The notes under the pieces are model-generated. The model did not search any database and was not told where the DNA came from. It saw only the letters and a program-made list of their open reading frames with translations. Below, one piece after another: positions 16,622 through 24,986 of a stretch of 64,000 bases of DNA. The stretch comes from Antarcticirhabdus aurantiaca. Its GTDB lineage: Bacteria > Pseudomonadota > Alphaproteobacteria > Rhizobiales > Rhizobiaceae. Each line of letters begins with the position of its first letter. Position 1 is the first letter of the stretch. The position numbers were made by a program, and so were the translations under genes. Location: NCBI RefSeq assembly GCF_009765365.1, contig NZ_VTOM01000015.1, forward strand, positions 94,052 to 158,051, written 5' to 3'.

Positions 16622-17875
16622 ATGCCCATGATGCCCTTTCCTTCGGCGCCGATCCGGCGCGACAGCGCGATCATCGCCGCCGCCTCGCCCGGTCGCGACC
16701 ACCGCGTCGACTTCTGGCGCGGCGTCGCGCTGGTGATGATCTTCGTCAACCACATCCCGGGAATCGCCTGGGAAAGCGTCACCAGCGCACGCTTCGGCTT
16801 CTCGGACGCGGCCGAGATCTTCGTCTTCCTGGCCGGCTTCGCCTCCGCCTTCGCCTACGGCCGGCCCTTTCTCGGCGGCCTCAGGCTCGCCACCGCGATC
16901 CGCGCCCTGCGCCGCTCCGGGGTCCTTCTTCTCGTCCACTACACCCTGTCGATCCTGGCGCTCGGGCTCTTCTGCTGGGCGGCCATGGCTTTCGGGCAGG
17001 GCGCCTTCCTTCAGGGCAATGCCTTCTGGATCTTCCTGAGCAAGCCGATGGAAACGCTGGTGGGCGTGGCGACGCTCGGCCACCAGTTCGGCTACGTCAA
17101 CATCCTGCCGATGTACGCCGTGCTCCTGGCGCTGATGCCGGCGCACCTGGCGCTGACGGCGCTTTTCGGCCGGCGCGTCATGCTCGCCTGCGCGGCGCTC
17201 CTCTGGATGGCCTCGCGCACCTTCGGCATCAACCTGCCCGCCTATCCCTTCGAGGGCGGCTGGTTCTTCAATCCCTTCGCCTGGCAGTTCGTCTTCGCGA
17301 TCGGCCTGTTCTGCGGCTTCCGCGTGCTGGAGAAGGGTCGCGCCGTGGCGGTTTCGCCGCTGCTCTTCTCGGCCGCCTGCCTGTATCTTCTCGCCGCCTT
17401 CGTGACGGTGAAGATGGAGGCCTGGGACGTCTGGCACACGACGCCGCTGCCCTACCTCTTCAACAACTTCGACAAGAGCGCCGTCACGCTGCCGCGCCTT
17501 CTTCACGTCCTGGCGCTGATCTACGTGGCGGCCAGCGTAATGAGCCGCGTGCCGGCACTCAGCCCGGCGCAGAGCAACCCGATGGCCGTGCTCGGCCGTC
17601 ACAGCCTGCCGATCTTCGCCATCGGGACCATGCTGTCCCTGTGCGGGCAGGTTCTGCGCCACGGGCGGCCGGACTCGTTCGTCTTCGATACGCTGATCCT
17701 CGCGGTCGGCGTCGGCATCATGTGGGGCGTCGCGGTCTATCTCGACTGGTGGCGCGTCGCCTCGAAGGACACCCTGCGCTCCCGCCGAGCCGCCGCGACG
17801 GCCGGGGAGGCGACGCGTGCCAAGCCCGTGCCGGCGGTGGCCCGCTCGGCCCGCACGGACGCGGCGAGCAGCTGA
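16622..17875 (+). CDS. opgC: OpgC protein, periplasmic glucan succinyltransferase
   Basis: 417 residues with about ten membrane helices. OpgC transfers succinyl groups to osmoregulated periplasmic glucans, making them anionic. The family opening is visible: DHRVDFWRGVALVMIFVNHIPG, followed by a SDAAEIFVFLAGFASAFAYG segment. It lies 120 bases after opgH, probably in the same operon, and belongs to the acyltransferase/OpgC superfamily. The C-terminal 45 residues are a basic, Ala-rich cytoplasmic tail. The start codon (16622, or the ATG at 16628) is not decided by a clear ribosome-binding site. Confidence 0.88.
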   Translation: MPMMPFPSAPIRRDSAIIAAASPGRDHRVDFWRGVALVMIFVNHIPGIAWESVTSARFGFSDAAEIFVFLAGFASAFAYGRPFLGGLRLATAIRALRRSGVLLLVHYTLSILALGLFCWAAMAFGQGAFLQGNAFWIFLSKPMETLVGVATLGHQFGYVNILPMYAVLLALMPAHLALTALFGRRVMLACAALLWMASRTFGINLPAYPFEGGWFFNPFAWQFVFAIGLFCGFRVLEKGRAVAVSPLLFSAACLYLLAAFVTVKMEAWDVWHTTPLPYLFNNFDKSAVTLPRLLHVLALIYVAASVMSRVPALSPAQSNPMAVLGRHSLPIFAIGTMLSLCGQVLRHGRPDSFVFDTLILAVGVGIMWGVAVYLDWWRVASKDTLRSRRAAATAGEATRAKPVPAVARSARTDAASS

Positions 17876-17885
17876 AGCATGTCCC

Positions 17886-17907
17886 GGCGAAGCGGATCCG
17901 CTTCGCC
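17886..17907. repeat. 22-bp perfect palindrome
   Basis: Two 11-base halves (GGCGAAGCGGA and its complement) meet without a loop, 10 bases after the opgC stop. It is probably part of the transcription-ending region between opgC and the convergent CobT-like gene. Confidence 0.5.
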
Positions 17908-17941
17908 GTCGGCCCCTGCGGCAGAATCAACTGGCTCGAGT

Positions 17942-17971
17942 GCGTCGCGTGAAGCCGGGTTCACGCGACGC
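17942..17971. terminator. Hairpin, probable bidirectional terminator of opgC and cobT-like gene
   Basis: A 12-bp stem (GCGTCGCGTGAA with its complement) and a 6-base GCCGGG loop, in the spacer between two convergent genes. No T-run on either side is evident, but the position between two stops fits a terminator for both. Confidence 0.5.
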
Positions 17972-17992
17972 GCGCTCCGAATCGGATCGGGA

Positions 17993-18952
17993 TCAGGCGA
18001 CCGTGGTGGTCGCCGCGTCCTCGGCCGCGATGGCCGACTTCACGACGCCGGCGGCGAGTGCCGCCCCCTCCCCTTCGCCGGAGCCGAGGCCGAGCGCGAG
18101 AAGCGGCACCTTGTTCATCGCCTCCAGGAGCCGGCGATGGCCCGGCTCGGCAGAGACGTGGGCGAAGAGGCAGTGGTCGAGCGCGGCCGGATCGGCCGCC
18201 TGGAGAATCGCTGCGGCGGCCGTCGCGGCCATGCCGTCGATGATCACCGGCACGCGCGCGGCGCGCGCGGCGAGGATCGCCCCGGCGATCGCCGCGGTTT
18301 CGCGCCCGCCGAGCCGCGACAGGAGCTCGAACGGGTCGGCCAGCGCGCCGGCGTGGCATGCGAGCGCCGCTTCCACGATCCCCGCGACGGCGGCATCTCC
18401 CACCCAGTCGCGCGGCGGGCGGCCGAACAGGGCCGCCGCGATCGCCGCCGCGGACGCTTCGCCGCCGATGCCGAGCGCGCCCAGGCACAGGAGATCCGGC
18501 TCGCCGATCAGCGCTTCCATGCCGAAGGCCATGGTCGCCGCGCAGCCCCTCGCGTCGAGCGCAGCCTCCCGCGCGATGTTGCCCGTGGGCACGTCGAGGG
18601 CGAGATCGAAGACCTTGAGGCCGAGATCGACGCTCGCGCAGATGCCGCTCAGCGCCGCAGCGCCGCTGGCGATGGCCTCGACGCGGGCGGCGGTGCGCGC
18701 CTGAGCCTTCCCATCCGCCGCGCCGTGCGTGCCGGCGAAGACGGCCAGAAGCGGCCGGCGCACGGCCGCTGGCCGCCCCTGCCAGGCCGCGACCCAGCCG
18801 GCGAGGTCGCCGAGGCGCCCGAGGCCGGCGGTCGCGTCGGCGGGCGCCGCGTGCATCCGGACGTGGCGGGCGCGGATCGCGCCGGCATCGGGTCCCGGCA
18901 TGCGGGCGAGGAGCGCGCGGAAATCGTCGAACGGCGAGGCTGCATTGGACAT
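17993..18952 (-). CDS. cobT: CobT-like protein (nicotinate-nucleotide--DMB phosphoribosyltransferase family), altered active site
   Basis: 319 residues. The fold is that of the enzyme which attaches dimethylbenzimidazole to ribose phosphate in the lower ligand of B12. The C-terminus keeps the catalytic Glu region (GSGEGEGAALAAG for the usual RLGEGTGAA), and RLGGRETAAIAGAILAARAARVPVIIDG and DHCLFAHVSAEPGHRRLLEAM match well. The substrate loop usually reading GEMGIGNTT is GALGIGGEA here, losing its Glu and Asn. The N-terminal FAGTHG replaces FAGNHG. The start at 18952 is chosen because a GAGGAG site lies 11 bases before it. It is 22 bases behind the RNase-H-like/CobH-like fusion on the same strand, so they form an operon. 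Confidence 0.75.
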   Translation of the reverse strand: MSNAASPFDDFRALLARMPGPDAGAIRARHVRMHAAPADATAGLGRLGDLAGWVAAWQGRPAAVRRPLLAVFAGTHGAADGKAQARTAARVEAIASGAAALSGICASVDLGLKVFDLALDVPTGNIAREAALDARGCAATMAFGMEALIGEPDLLCLGALGIGGEASAAAIAAALFGRPPRDWVGDAAVAGIVEAALACHAGALADPFELLSRLGGRETAAIAGAILAARAARVPVIIDGMAATAAAAILQAADPAALDHCLFAHVSAEPGHRRLLEAMNKVPLLALGLGSGEGEGAALAAGVVKSAIAAEDAATTTVA

Positions 18953-18974
18953 GGGGTGCACCGCTCCTCGGCCT

Positions 18975-20606
18975 TCAGCCTTCGTCCGTCGCCGCGGACA
19001 CGTCCGGCGCGGCGCCGTCCTCGTCGCGGGCCAGGGCGTTCACCGCGGCCGCGGCGAAGCTCGGCCCGCCGCGCCGGCCCCGAAGGGCCGCGAAGGGCAC
19101 GCCGCGGCTGTCGCGCGCGAGCTCCGCCTTGGCCTCCGCCGCTCCCACGAAGCCGAAGGGGAAGGCGAGGATGAGCGCAGGACGCGGCGCCCCGCCGTCG
19201 AGGCGCTCCAGGAGACGGAACAGCGCGGTCGGAGCCTCGCCGATCGCGACGATCGCGCCCTCCAGCTGGTCGTTCCACAGGTCGACCTGCGCGGCGAAGC
19301 GCGTCGTCGCCTCGCGCTCGGCGATGCGGGCGACGCGCGGATCGGCGAGGCGGCACACGATGCGGTTGGCGTGCGGCAGGTCGCGCGAGGCGATGCCGTG
19401 CGCCACCATCTCGGTGTCGCAGAGGATCGAGGCGCCCCGGTCGAGCGCCGCGCGGCCGGCCGCGAGCGCCCCGTCGGACAAAACGAGGTCGGCGAGGATC
19501 TCGGGCGCCGCGCCCGCCTCGACGAGCCGCAGCGCGAAGTCGCGCGCCGATTCGGGCAGTTGCGACAGGTCGGCCTCGGCGAGCGCGAGGCGCCGGGTTT
19601 CGGCCTCGATCGCCGCCATGTCCTTGAGATAGGACGGCATGGCCGGGCCGATGGACAGGCCGGACGCCCCCGCCTCCGCCCCGCCGCCCATCTGGGCCGG
19701 CTGGCCGAGGCCGAGCGGATGGCCGAGCCCGACGATCCAGCCCTCCTCGCGCATGACCGCGTGTGCCTCGCGCTCGCTCATCCGGTCGTTGGGCACCGAG
19801 AGCAGCGTCGAGAAGCCGCCCTTGGCGTCGAGCCGGGCGAAGTGGAGCGCCAGCGTCTCGACCTGCGCCTCGTCGAGGCAGGACTTCTCGCCCCGCTCGA
19901 TGCGGAACATCGAGGGATAGATTTCGGCGAGGACGATCGGCTTGTCCTCGAGCTTTTCCGAGAAGTCCGTCTCGAAGGGCCAGACGGCGAGGTGCTCGGC
20001 GAACTCCTCGTCGCGCCGCAGGCCTTCGAGGCGCGCCATTCCGGTCAGCGTCTGGCCGCCGACGCTGCCGGCATAGGTCAGCTTCCAGACCGGCTGGGCC
20101 GGCTGGGCGCGCTTCTCGCAGACCCGGAACTCGTCGAGCAGCGTGGGATAAGGCACCGGCTTCGTCGGCTGAAGGCCGGGAATGACCTGCGAGGTCGGAC
20201 GCGCCCAGAACATCGGCGCGTCGGCCAGTTCCTCGCGGTTCATCCGTCCGGCGACCTCGAAGCGGTTGTTGAAGTTGTCGTCGCGATCGATGATCCGCTC
20301 GTGGATCACGCCCCAGAGCGCGCTCCAGTCGGGCGTTCCGGCGATGCGCTGGGCCGTGCCGGCGGGATAGCCGAAGGGGAAGTCGAAGCCGCAGAAGACG
20401 CGCTTGTTCTCGGCGACCGCCTCGCGCAGGAACCGGCGCAGCTCCGCCATGGCGGCCGAGCGCGTCGGCGGATTGATCGTCTCGACGATCCGCGCCTCGC
20501 CGTCGTCGCGCGCGGCGAAGGAGATCCAGATCGAGTCCTTGCCCGTCGTCGGCGTCGCCGCCGACGACCAGTCCACGATCGCGTAGCGATCGAAGGATGC
20601 CGTCAT
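18975..20606 (-). CDS. Fusion of an RNase-H-fold (DUF429-like) domain with a CobH-like domain
   Basis: 543 residues. Residues 1-305 look like a DUF429-type RNase-H fold: an opening YAIVDWSSA strand and FCGFDFPFGYPAG, both with Asp at expected metal positions, and EIYPSMF later. Residues 325-530 match precorrin-8X methylmutase: SYLKDMAAIEAETRRLALAEADLS, ILCDTEMVAHGI, AIVAIGEAPTALFRLLE, FGFVGAAEAKAEL and GRRGGPS. The catalytic His of CobH (VHACG) is replaced (VEAGA), and two other conserved spots differ (GEAPTAL for GNAPTAL, GGPS for GGSA). So B12-ring methyl transfer is doubtful. An in-frame ATG follows a GAGGAC site at 20606. No other B12 gene is nearby except the CobT-like gene behind it. 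Confidence 0.7.
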   Translation of the reverse strand: MTASFDRYAIVDWSSAATPTTGKDSIWISFAARDDGEARIVETINPPTRSAAMAELRRFLREAVAENKRVFCGFDFPFGYPAGTAQRIAGTPDWSALWGVIHERIIDRDDNFNNRFEVAGRMNREELADAPMFWARPTSQVIPGLQPTKPVPYPTLLDEFRVCEKRAQPAQPVWKLTYAGSVGGQTLTGMARLEGLRRDEEFAEHLAVWPFETDFSEKLEDKPIVLAEIYPSMFRIERGEKSCLDEAQVETLALHFARLDAKGGFSTLLSVPNDRMSEREAHAVMREEGWIVGLGHPLGLGQPAQMGGGAEAGASGLSIGPAMPSYLKDMAAIEAETRRLALAEADLSQLPESARDFALRLVEAGAAPEILADLVLSDGALAAGRAALDRGASILCDTEMVAHGIASRDLPHANRIVCRLADPRVARIAEREATTRFAAQVDLWNDQLEGAIVAIGEAPTALFRLLERLDGGAPRPALILAFPFGFVGAAEAKAELARDSRGVPFAALRGRRGGPSFAAAAVNALARDEDGAAPDVSAATDEG

Positions 20607-20742
20607 TACCGTCCTCGTCAGGGCGCCAGCTCCGGCGCGCGGCCGGAACGGTGGGAAGGGCCGGTCGCGGCGTTGCGCGCCCGTTTGGTCGGGATACGCT
20701 GCCCCCCGTTTGCGGTCAAATCCCGGCGGCAAGCTTAGGGTC

Positions 20743-20887
20743 TCGAACGGAACCTCGGGTCGGCCCGACGGGTCCTTTCGGCCGCGGCTTCGTCGCCGAT
20801 GCTCGCCTACGCCCTGCACAGGCTCCGCTCGGCTCCTCGCCACGACGCAAAAACCTCGCCAGCCCTGCGCCCCGAGGTTCCGTTCGA
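20743..20887. repeat. 17-bp inverted repeats, 111 bases apart
   Basis: TCGAACGGAACCTCGGG at 20743-20759 is repeated in reverse complement at 20871-20887. The pair lies between the NDH-2 stop (20893) and the fusion gene start (20606). The bases between (about 20760-20870) look like a spacer with no gene. It could form a long hairpin or mark a small mobile sequence. Confidence 0.5.
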
Positions 20888-20892
20888 GGCTC

Positions 20893-22182
20893 TTAGCCGT
20901 GCAGCTTCAGCGCGGGTCCCTTTGTCGGCGACAGCCAGTCGGCGAGGATGGCGACGGAGCCGCGCACCGGCCCGAGCACCGCCCACTGGTGCTGGCGCTG
21001 GAGCGCATCGTAGGCGGCGGCGGCGAAGTGGCCGTCGACCAGGATGTCGTCGCGCCGGCGGCGGCCGATCAGCCCGACCGAGCCGGCCCGGCCGAGCGAA
21101 ACGAGGCTGCCCTTGTTGCTGAAGCGGAAGGGCGGCGCCTCGCGCGCCTCCAGCATCGCCGGCAGGTTCTGCGCGAGATAGGCGGCCTGCTGGCTGGCGC
21201 ACTGGGCCGTCGGCGGCAGCGGCGCCTTCGCGCCCTCGGGCGTCAGGCTCGCCGCATCGCCGAGAACGAAGACGCGCGGATCGACGCTGGAGCGCAGGCG
21301 CTCGTCCACGAGGATGCGCCCGCGCTTGTCGAGCTCGAAGTCGGCGAGGTGTTCGAGCACGGGATGGCCGACGAGCCCGCCGGCCCAGACCACGATGTCG
21401 GCGGCGTGAACCGTGCCGTCCTTCGTCGTGACGTCGCGCTCGCCGACGCCGGCCACGCTCGCTCCCGTCCGCACGGCGATGTCGAGGCTCGCCAGACGCT
21501 CGGCGACGGCCTGGCGGAGCTCGGGCGCCGAGCCCGGCATCAGCTCGTCCGCACCCTCAAGGATGGTGATCCGCAGGTGGCGGCCGGCCCTGTGGCGCTC
21601 GTGCGGCTCGTAGAAGGCGCGCTCGGCGAGGCGCAGGTGCGCGGCGAGTTCGGTGCCCGTGGCGCCCGAGCCGACGATGACGATGTCGGCGGGAACCTCG
21701 GTCGTGCGCGCCCCGATCATGGCGGCGATGAAGCGCCCGCGAAACGCCTCGGCATCCTGGCGCGAATCGAGCCGCACGGCATGCTCGGCGACGCCCGGAA
21801 TGCCGAAATCGGTGGTCACGCCGCCGAGGGCGACCACGCAGGCGTCGAAGTCGAGGTCGCGCGGTGTCGCCTGACGGCCGGCCGGACGCGGCGCCGGCGG
21901 GGCGACGCGCACGCGCCGCGCGCCGCGGTCGATCGATTCGACCCGCCCTTGCTCGAAGCGGAAGCCACGGAAGTCGCCGAGGACGTAGAAGCTGATCTCG
22001 GCGAGGCTCGAATTCACCGTGCCGGCGGCGAATTCGTGGAGGCGCGGCTTCCACAGGTGCGAGCTGACCTGGTCGACCAGCGTCACGTCGAAGCGGCCAC
22101 CGGGCGCCAGCGCCGAGACGAGTTCGAGGCCGCCCGAGCCGCCGCCCAGGACGAGGATGCGCTTGCGCCCGCTGTCCGCCAT
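20893..22182 (-). CDS. ndh: Type II NADH dehydrogenase (NDH-2)
   Basis: 429 residues, a peripheral membrane flavoprotein that moves electrons from NADH to quinone without pumping protons. Two dinucleotide folds are visible: ILVLGGGSGGLELVSAL at the N-terminus for FAD, and IVIVGSGATGTELAAHL (about residue 170) for NADH. The quinone-site signature PPTAQCASQQ is near residue 335, preceded by FVLGDAA. The C-terminal segment after residue 380 is amphipathic for membrane contact. It starts 10 bases after the DUF3096 gene. Confidence 0.87.
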   Translation of the reverse strand: MADSGRKRILVLGGGSGGLELVSALAPGGRFDVTLVDQVSSHLWKPRLHEFAAGTVNSSLAEISFYVLGDFRGFRFEQGRVESIDRGARRVRVAPPAPRPAGRQATPRDLDFDACVVALGGVTTDFGIPGVAEHAVRLDSRQDAEAFRGRFIAAMIGARTTEVPADIVIVGSGATGTELAAHLRLAERAFYEPHERHRAGRHLRITILEGADELMPGSAPELRQAVAERLASLDIAVRTGASVAGVGERDVTTKDGTVHAADIVVWAGGLVGHPVLEHLADFELDKRGRILVDERLRSSVDPRVFVLGDAASLTPEGAKAPLPPTAQCASQQAAYLAQNLPAMLEAREAPPFRFSNKGSLVSLGRAGSVGLIGRRRRDDILVDGHFAAAAYDALQRQHQWAVLGPVRGSVAILADWLSPTKGPALKLHG

Positions 22183-22192
22183 GGCCCGCCCC

Positions 22193-22345
22193 TCAGTTCA
22201 AGGCCTGGAGGAGGTTCGGAAACAGCCCGACCAGCCCGACGAAGATGAGGTAGAGGGCGACGACGATGTTCAGGAGCCGCGGCATCACCAGGATCAGGAT
22301 GCCGGCGATCAGGGCGACGATGGGCTGGATGACGATGACGTCCAC
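22193..22345 (-). CDS. DUF3096 small membrane protein
   Basis: 50 residues, two short hydrophobic segments ([20 protein letters not shown] and [18 protein letters not shown]). The GTG at 22345 follows a GGGAT-type site; the frame is open further upstream but without support. DUF3096 proteins are tiny inner-membrane proteins of unknown role. It precedes the NDH-2 gene by 10 bases, so they are probably co-transcribed. Confidence 0.65.
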   Translation of the reverse strand: MDVIVIQPIVALIAGILILVMPRLLNIVVALYLIFVGLVGLFPNLLQALN

Positions 22346-22557
22346 GAACGGATCCCTTGTTTCTCGCGGCTCGGGCGCTCTCGCGGTCCGGCGACGCGGG
22401 CCGCGCGCTGCCATCGCCTGGTTGCGCAGCCATCTACGGCAGCACGGCCGCGCGCCAAGCGAGACGGGTTCGGGAGCCGCCGAAATCTTTGCTGCTCCCC
22501 GCGCCGTCTTCCTGTAATTCACGGCGCCAGGACGGCGACGAGCGCGAAGGAGACCCC

Positions 22558-23466
22558 ATGACCGGGGCAGTGAGGATCGACGGCAAGGCGGCGGCGGCCG
22601 CGGTTCTCGGGCGGGTCGCCGAAGAAACCGCGCGGCTCGTGGCCGAGACGGGCGTCGTGCCGGGCCTGGCGGTGGTGATCGTCGGCGAGGATCCGGCGAG
22701 CCAGGTCTACGTCGCCTCCAAGGCCAAGCGCGCCGAGGAATGCGGCTTCCGCTCCTTCCGCCACGCTCTTTCCGCCGAGACGAGCGAAGCCGACCTCCTG
22801 GCGCTGGTGGCGCGCCTCAACGCCGACCCGGCCGTTCACGGCATCCTCGTCCAACTGCCGCTGCCCCGCCACATCTCCGACGCGGCCGTGATCCGCGCCA
22901 TCGATCCGGACAAGGACGTCGACGGCTTCCATCCGGTGAATGTCGGGCGCCTCGCCGCCGGCCAGACGGCCGAGGCCTTCGTACCCTGCACGCCGGCCGG
23001 CGCGATGATCATGGTGCGCGACGTCCTCGGGTCCGACCTGTCGGGCCTGGAAGCGGTGGTGGTCGGGCGCTCCAACATCGTCGGCAAGCCGATGGCGCAG
23101 CTCCTGCTCGCGGCCAACGCGACGGTCACGATCGCCCATTCGCGCACGAAGGACCTTCCCGCCGTGTGCCGGCGCGCCGACGTGCTCGTCGCGGCGGTCG
23201 GGCGACCGGAGATGATCCGCGGCGACTGGATCAAGCCGGGTGCCGTCGTGATCGACGTCGGCATCAACCGCCTGCCGCCGGAACCCGGCAGCGAGAAAGG
23301 CAAGGGCCGGCTCGTCGGCGACGTCGCCTTCGACGAGGCGATGGCGGTGGCGCGGGCCGTCACGCCGGTGCCGGGCGGCGTCGGGCTGATGACGGTGGCG
23401 CTCCTGATGGCGAACACGCTGCGCTCGGCCGCGCGCGCCGCCGGCCGCGAGCCGCCGGCCTTCTGA
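22558..23466 (+). CDS. folD: Bifunctional methylenetetrahydrofolate dehydrogenase/cyclohydrolase
   Basis: 302 residues, cytoplasmic. FolD oxidises methylene-tetrahydrofolate with NADP and hydrolyses the methenyl form, feeding one-carbon units to purines and formyl-Met. The catalytic Tyr-Lys pair is Y51 and K55 (YVASK). Other marks: [57 protein letters not shown] and [13 protein letters not shown]. The ATG at 22558 has an AAGGAG site in the normal place. It is divergent from the DUF3096 gene and converges on dmeF. Confidence 0.93.
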   Translation: MTGAVRIDGKAAAAAVLGRVAEETARLVAETGVVPGLAVVIVGEDPASQVYVASKAKRAEECGFRSFRHALSAETSEADLLALVARLNADPAVHGILVQLPLPRHISDAAVIRAIDPDKDVDGFHPVNVGRLAAGQTAEAFVPCTPAGAMIMVRDVLGSDLSGLEAVVVGRSNIVGKPMAQLLLAANATVTIAHSRTKDLPAVCRRADVLVAAVGRPEMIRGDWIKPGAVVIDVGINRLPPEPGSEKGKGRLVGDVAFDEAMAVARAVTPVPGGVGLMTVALLMANTLRSAARAAGREPPAF

Positions 23467-23487
23467 GGCGCGGCCGCCCCTGCGCCG

Positions 23488-24474
23488 TCAGGCGGCGGCG
23501 CGGCACTCCACGGTGACGTGGGCGAGCTCGTGGACGGGCGCCAGACGCGCCCGCACCGCCTCGCAATCGAGGCCGGGTCCGGCGACGACGCTGACGATCG
23601 CCGCGTGCGCTTCCGGACCGACGCGCCAGACGTGGAGGTCGCACACCCTCGCATCGCCCGGCGCCTCGACGCTCTCGCGGATCTCGCCGACGAGGGCGGG
23701 ATCGGTCCGGTCGAGGAGGACGCCCGCCGTGTCCTTCAGGAGCACGACCGACCAGCGCATGATCACCAGGGCGCCGACGATACCCATCACCGGATCGAGC
23801 CAGACCCATCCCGCGAACCGTCCGGCAAGAAGCGCGGCGATCGCGAAGACGGAGGTCAGCGCGTCGGCAAGGACATGCATGTAGGCGGCCCGCAGGTTGT
23901 TGTCGCCGCCGCCGCGAGCGTGGTCGTGATGGTGGTGATCATGGTCGTGTCCATGATCATGGTGGTGATGGGCGTGGCCGTGCCCATGCCCGCGGCCATG
24001 ATCGTGGCCGTGGCCGAGCAGGACGGCGCTCGCGAGGTTCACGGCGAGGCCGATCACCGCGACCACGATCGCCTCGTCGAAGGCGACGCCGACGGGATCG
24101 AGAAGGCGCTGCACCGACTCGATGCCGATGCCGAGCGCGACGAGGCCGAGGATCACGGCGGACGCGAAGCCGGCGAGGTCGCCGACCTTGCCGGTCCCGA
24201 AGGAATAGCGCGGGTCGCCCGCATGGCGGCGCGCATAGGCGTAGGCGAAGGCCGCGATGCCGAGCGCTCCGGCATGGGTGCCCATGTGGAAGCCGTCGGC
24301 GAGGAGCGCCATCGATCCCGTGGCGTAGCCCGCCACGATCTCGGCCACCATCATCACCGCGGTGAGCGCGACGACGAGCAGCGTGCGGCGCGCGTTCCGG
24401 TCGTGCCCGCGGCCGAGGAAGTCGTGGCTGTGGGCGAAGCGCTCGGGCGACGGGAGCGAGGCGTGGTCGGTCAT
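23488..24474 (-). CDS. dmeF: Cation diffusion facilitator, DmeF-type Co/Ni efflux
   Basis: 328 residues with six membrane helices. DmeF exports Co(II) and Ni(II) in exchange for protons. The second helix holds the HxxxD-type metal site (ALLADGFHMGTHAG), and the fifth holds HVLADALTS. A cytoplasmic His-rich loop (about residues 155-190, with repeated HGHDHG and HHHHDH) is typical of DmeF. A cytoplasmic C-terminal domain follows. It lies 5 bases behind dmeR, which should repress it. Confidence 0.87.
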   Translation of the reverse strand: MTDHASLPSPERFAHSHDFLGRGHDRNARRTLLVVALTAVMMVAEIVAGYATGSMALLADGFHMGTHAGALGIAAFAYAYARRHAGDPRYSFGTGKVGDLAGFASAVILGLVALGIGIESVQRLLDPVGVAFDEAIVVAVIGLAVNLASAVLLGHGHDHGRGHGHGHAHHHHDHGHDHDHHHHDHARGGGDNNLRAAYMHVLADALTSVFAIAALLAGRFAGWVWLDPVMGIVGALVIMRWSVVLLKDTAGVLLDRTDPALVGEIRESVEAPGDARVCDLHVWRVGPEAHAAIVSVVAGPGLDCEAVRARLAPVHELAHVTVECRAAA

Positions 24475-24479
24475 GGGCG

Positions 24480-24755
24480 TCAGCGTCCGTAGCGTTTGAT
24501 GAGGGTGGCGATCTCGTCCGCGCCAGCGCGGCGCTCGGCGTCGGTGAGGCCGGGGCGCGCGACGTGCTCGATGAGATGCTCCTCGAGGATCTCTTCCATG
24601 AGCCCGGCCACCGCCCCGCGGACCGCGGCCACGAGGTGCAGCGTCTCGGCGCAGGGCGCCTCGGCCTCCAGGCTCCGCTCGACGGCGGCCACCTGCCCGG
24701 CGATGCGCCGAACGCGGGCGAGAAGCTTGTCGCGATCCTGGTGGGTGTGCGTCAT
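24480..24755 (-). CDS. dmeR: Metal-sensing repressor of the RcnR/CsoR family (DmeR)
   Basis: 91 residues, all-alpha dimeric repressor that leaves DNA when Ni or Co binds. The N-terminal His near the start (MTHTH), a Cys in helix 2 (EAPCAETL) and a His in helix 2 (ETLHLVAAVRG) are the metal-ligand positions of RcnR-type sensors. Helix 3 is LMEEILEEHLIEHV. The ATG at 24755 overlaps its operator. The gene is followed 5 bases later by dmeF, the arrangement known for rhizobial dmeRF. Confidence 0.87.
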   Translation of the reverse strand: MTHTHQDRDKLLARVRRIAGQVAAVERSLEAEAPCAETLHLVAAVRGAVAGLMEEILEEHLIEHVARPGLTDAERRAGADEIATLIKRYGR

Positions 24756-24775
24756 AGGATACCCCCCTATCCTAT
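24754..24775. promoter_or_regulatory. DmeR/RcnR-type operator overlapping the dmeR start
   Basis: Perfect inverted repeat ATAGGATA and TATCCTAT separated by six C (six G on the coding strand). An inverted repeat around a G-tract is the RcnR-family operator form. The start codon of dmeR overlaps its inner edge, and the G-tract is in the place of the ribosome-binding site, so bound repressor would also cover the start region. Confidence 0.75.
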
Positions 24776-24796
24776 CCGCGAGCATACAGGAAGAGG

Positions 24797-24955
24797 CACC
24801 TCGCTTCGCCCGCTTGCGGGAGAGGGTGGCGCGAAGCGTCGGGTGAGGGTGTCGGCCGCGCAAGCGGCCAGCAAAAAACGTCGCTCAGCGTCGCGTGCCT
24901 TCGGCAGCACCCTCATCCGCCTGCCGGCACCTTCTCCCGCCTGCGGGAGAAGGGA
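24797..24955. repeat. Palindromic intergenic repeat downstream of grpE
   Basis: Two inverted copies of a CACCCTC-containing unit (24797-24851 and 24908-24955). The right unit has an 11-bp stem (24930-24940 with 24943-24953, loop CT). Such GC-rich repeats with a CCTTCTCCCGC stem are scattered in many proteobacterial genomes. It sits just behind the grpE stop and may act as its terminator. Confidence 0.6.
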
Positions 24956-24986
24956 GCAGCTTCGATGCCGCAGGATCGGCCTCGCG

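Noticed and set aside
16526..17662. 378-codon minus-strand frame opposite opgC
   Set aside because: Low-complexity charged sequence, a shadow of opgC.
20607..20892. Cobalamin riboswitch upstream of the CobH-like gene
   Set aside because: No B12-box-like sequence was found on the coding strand in this spacer.
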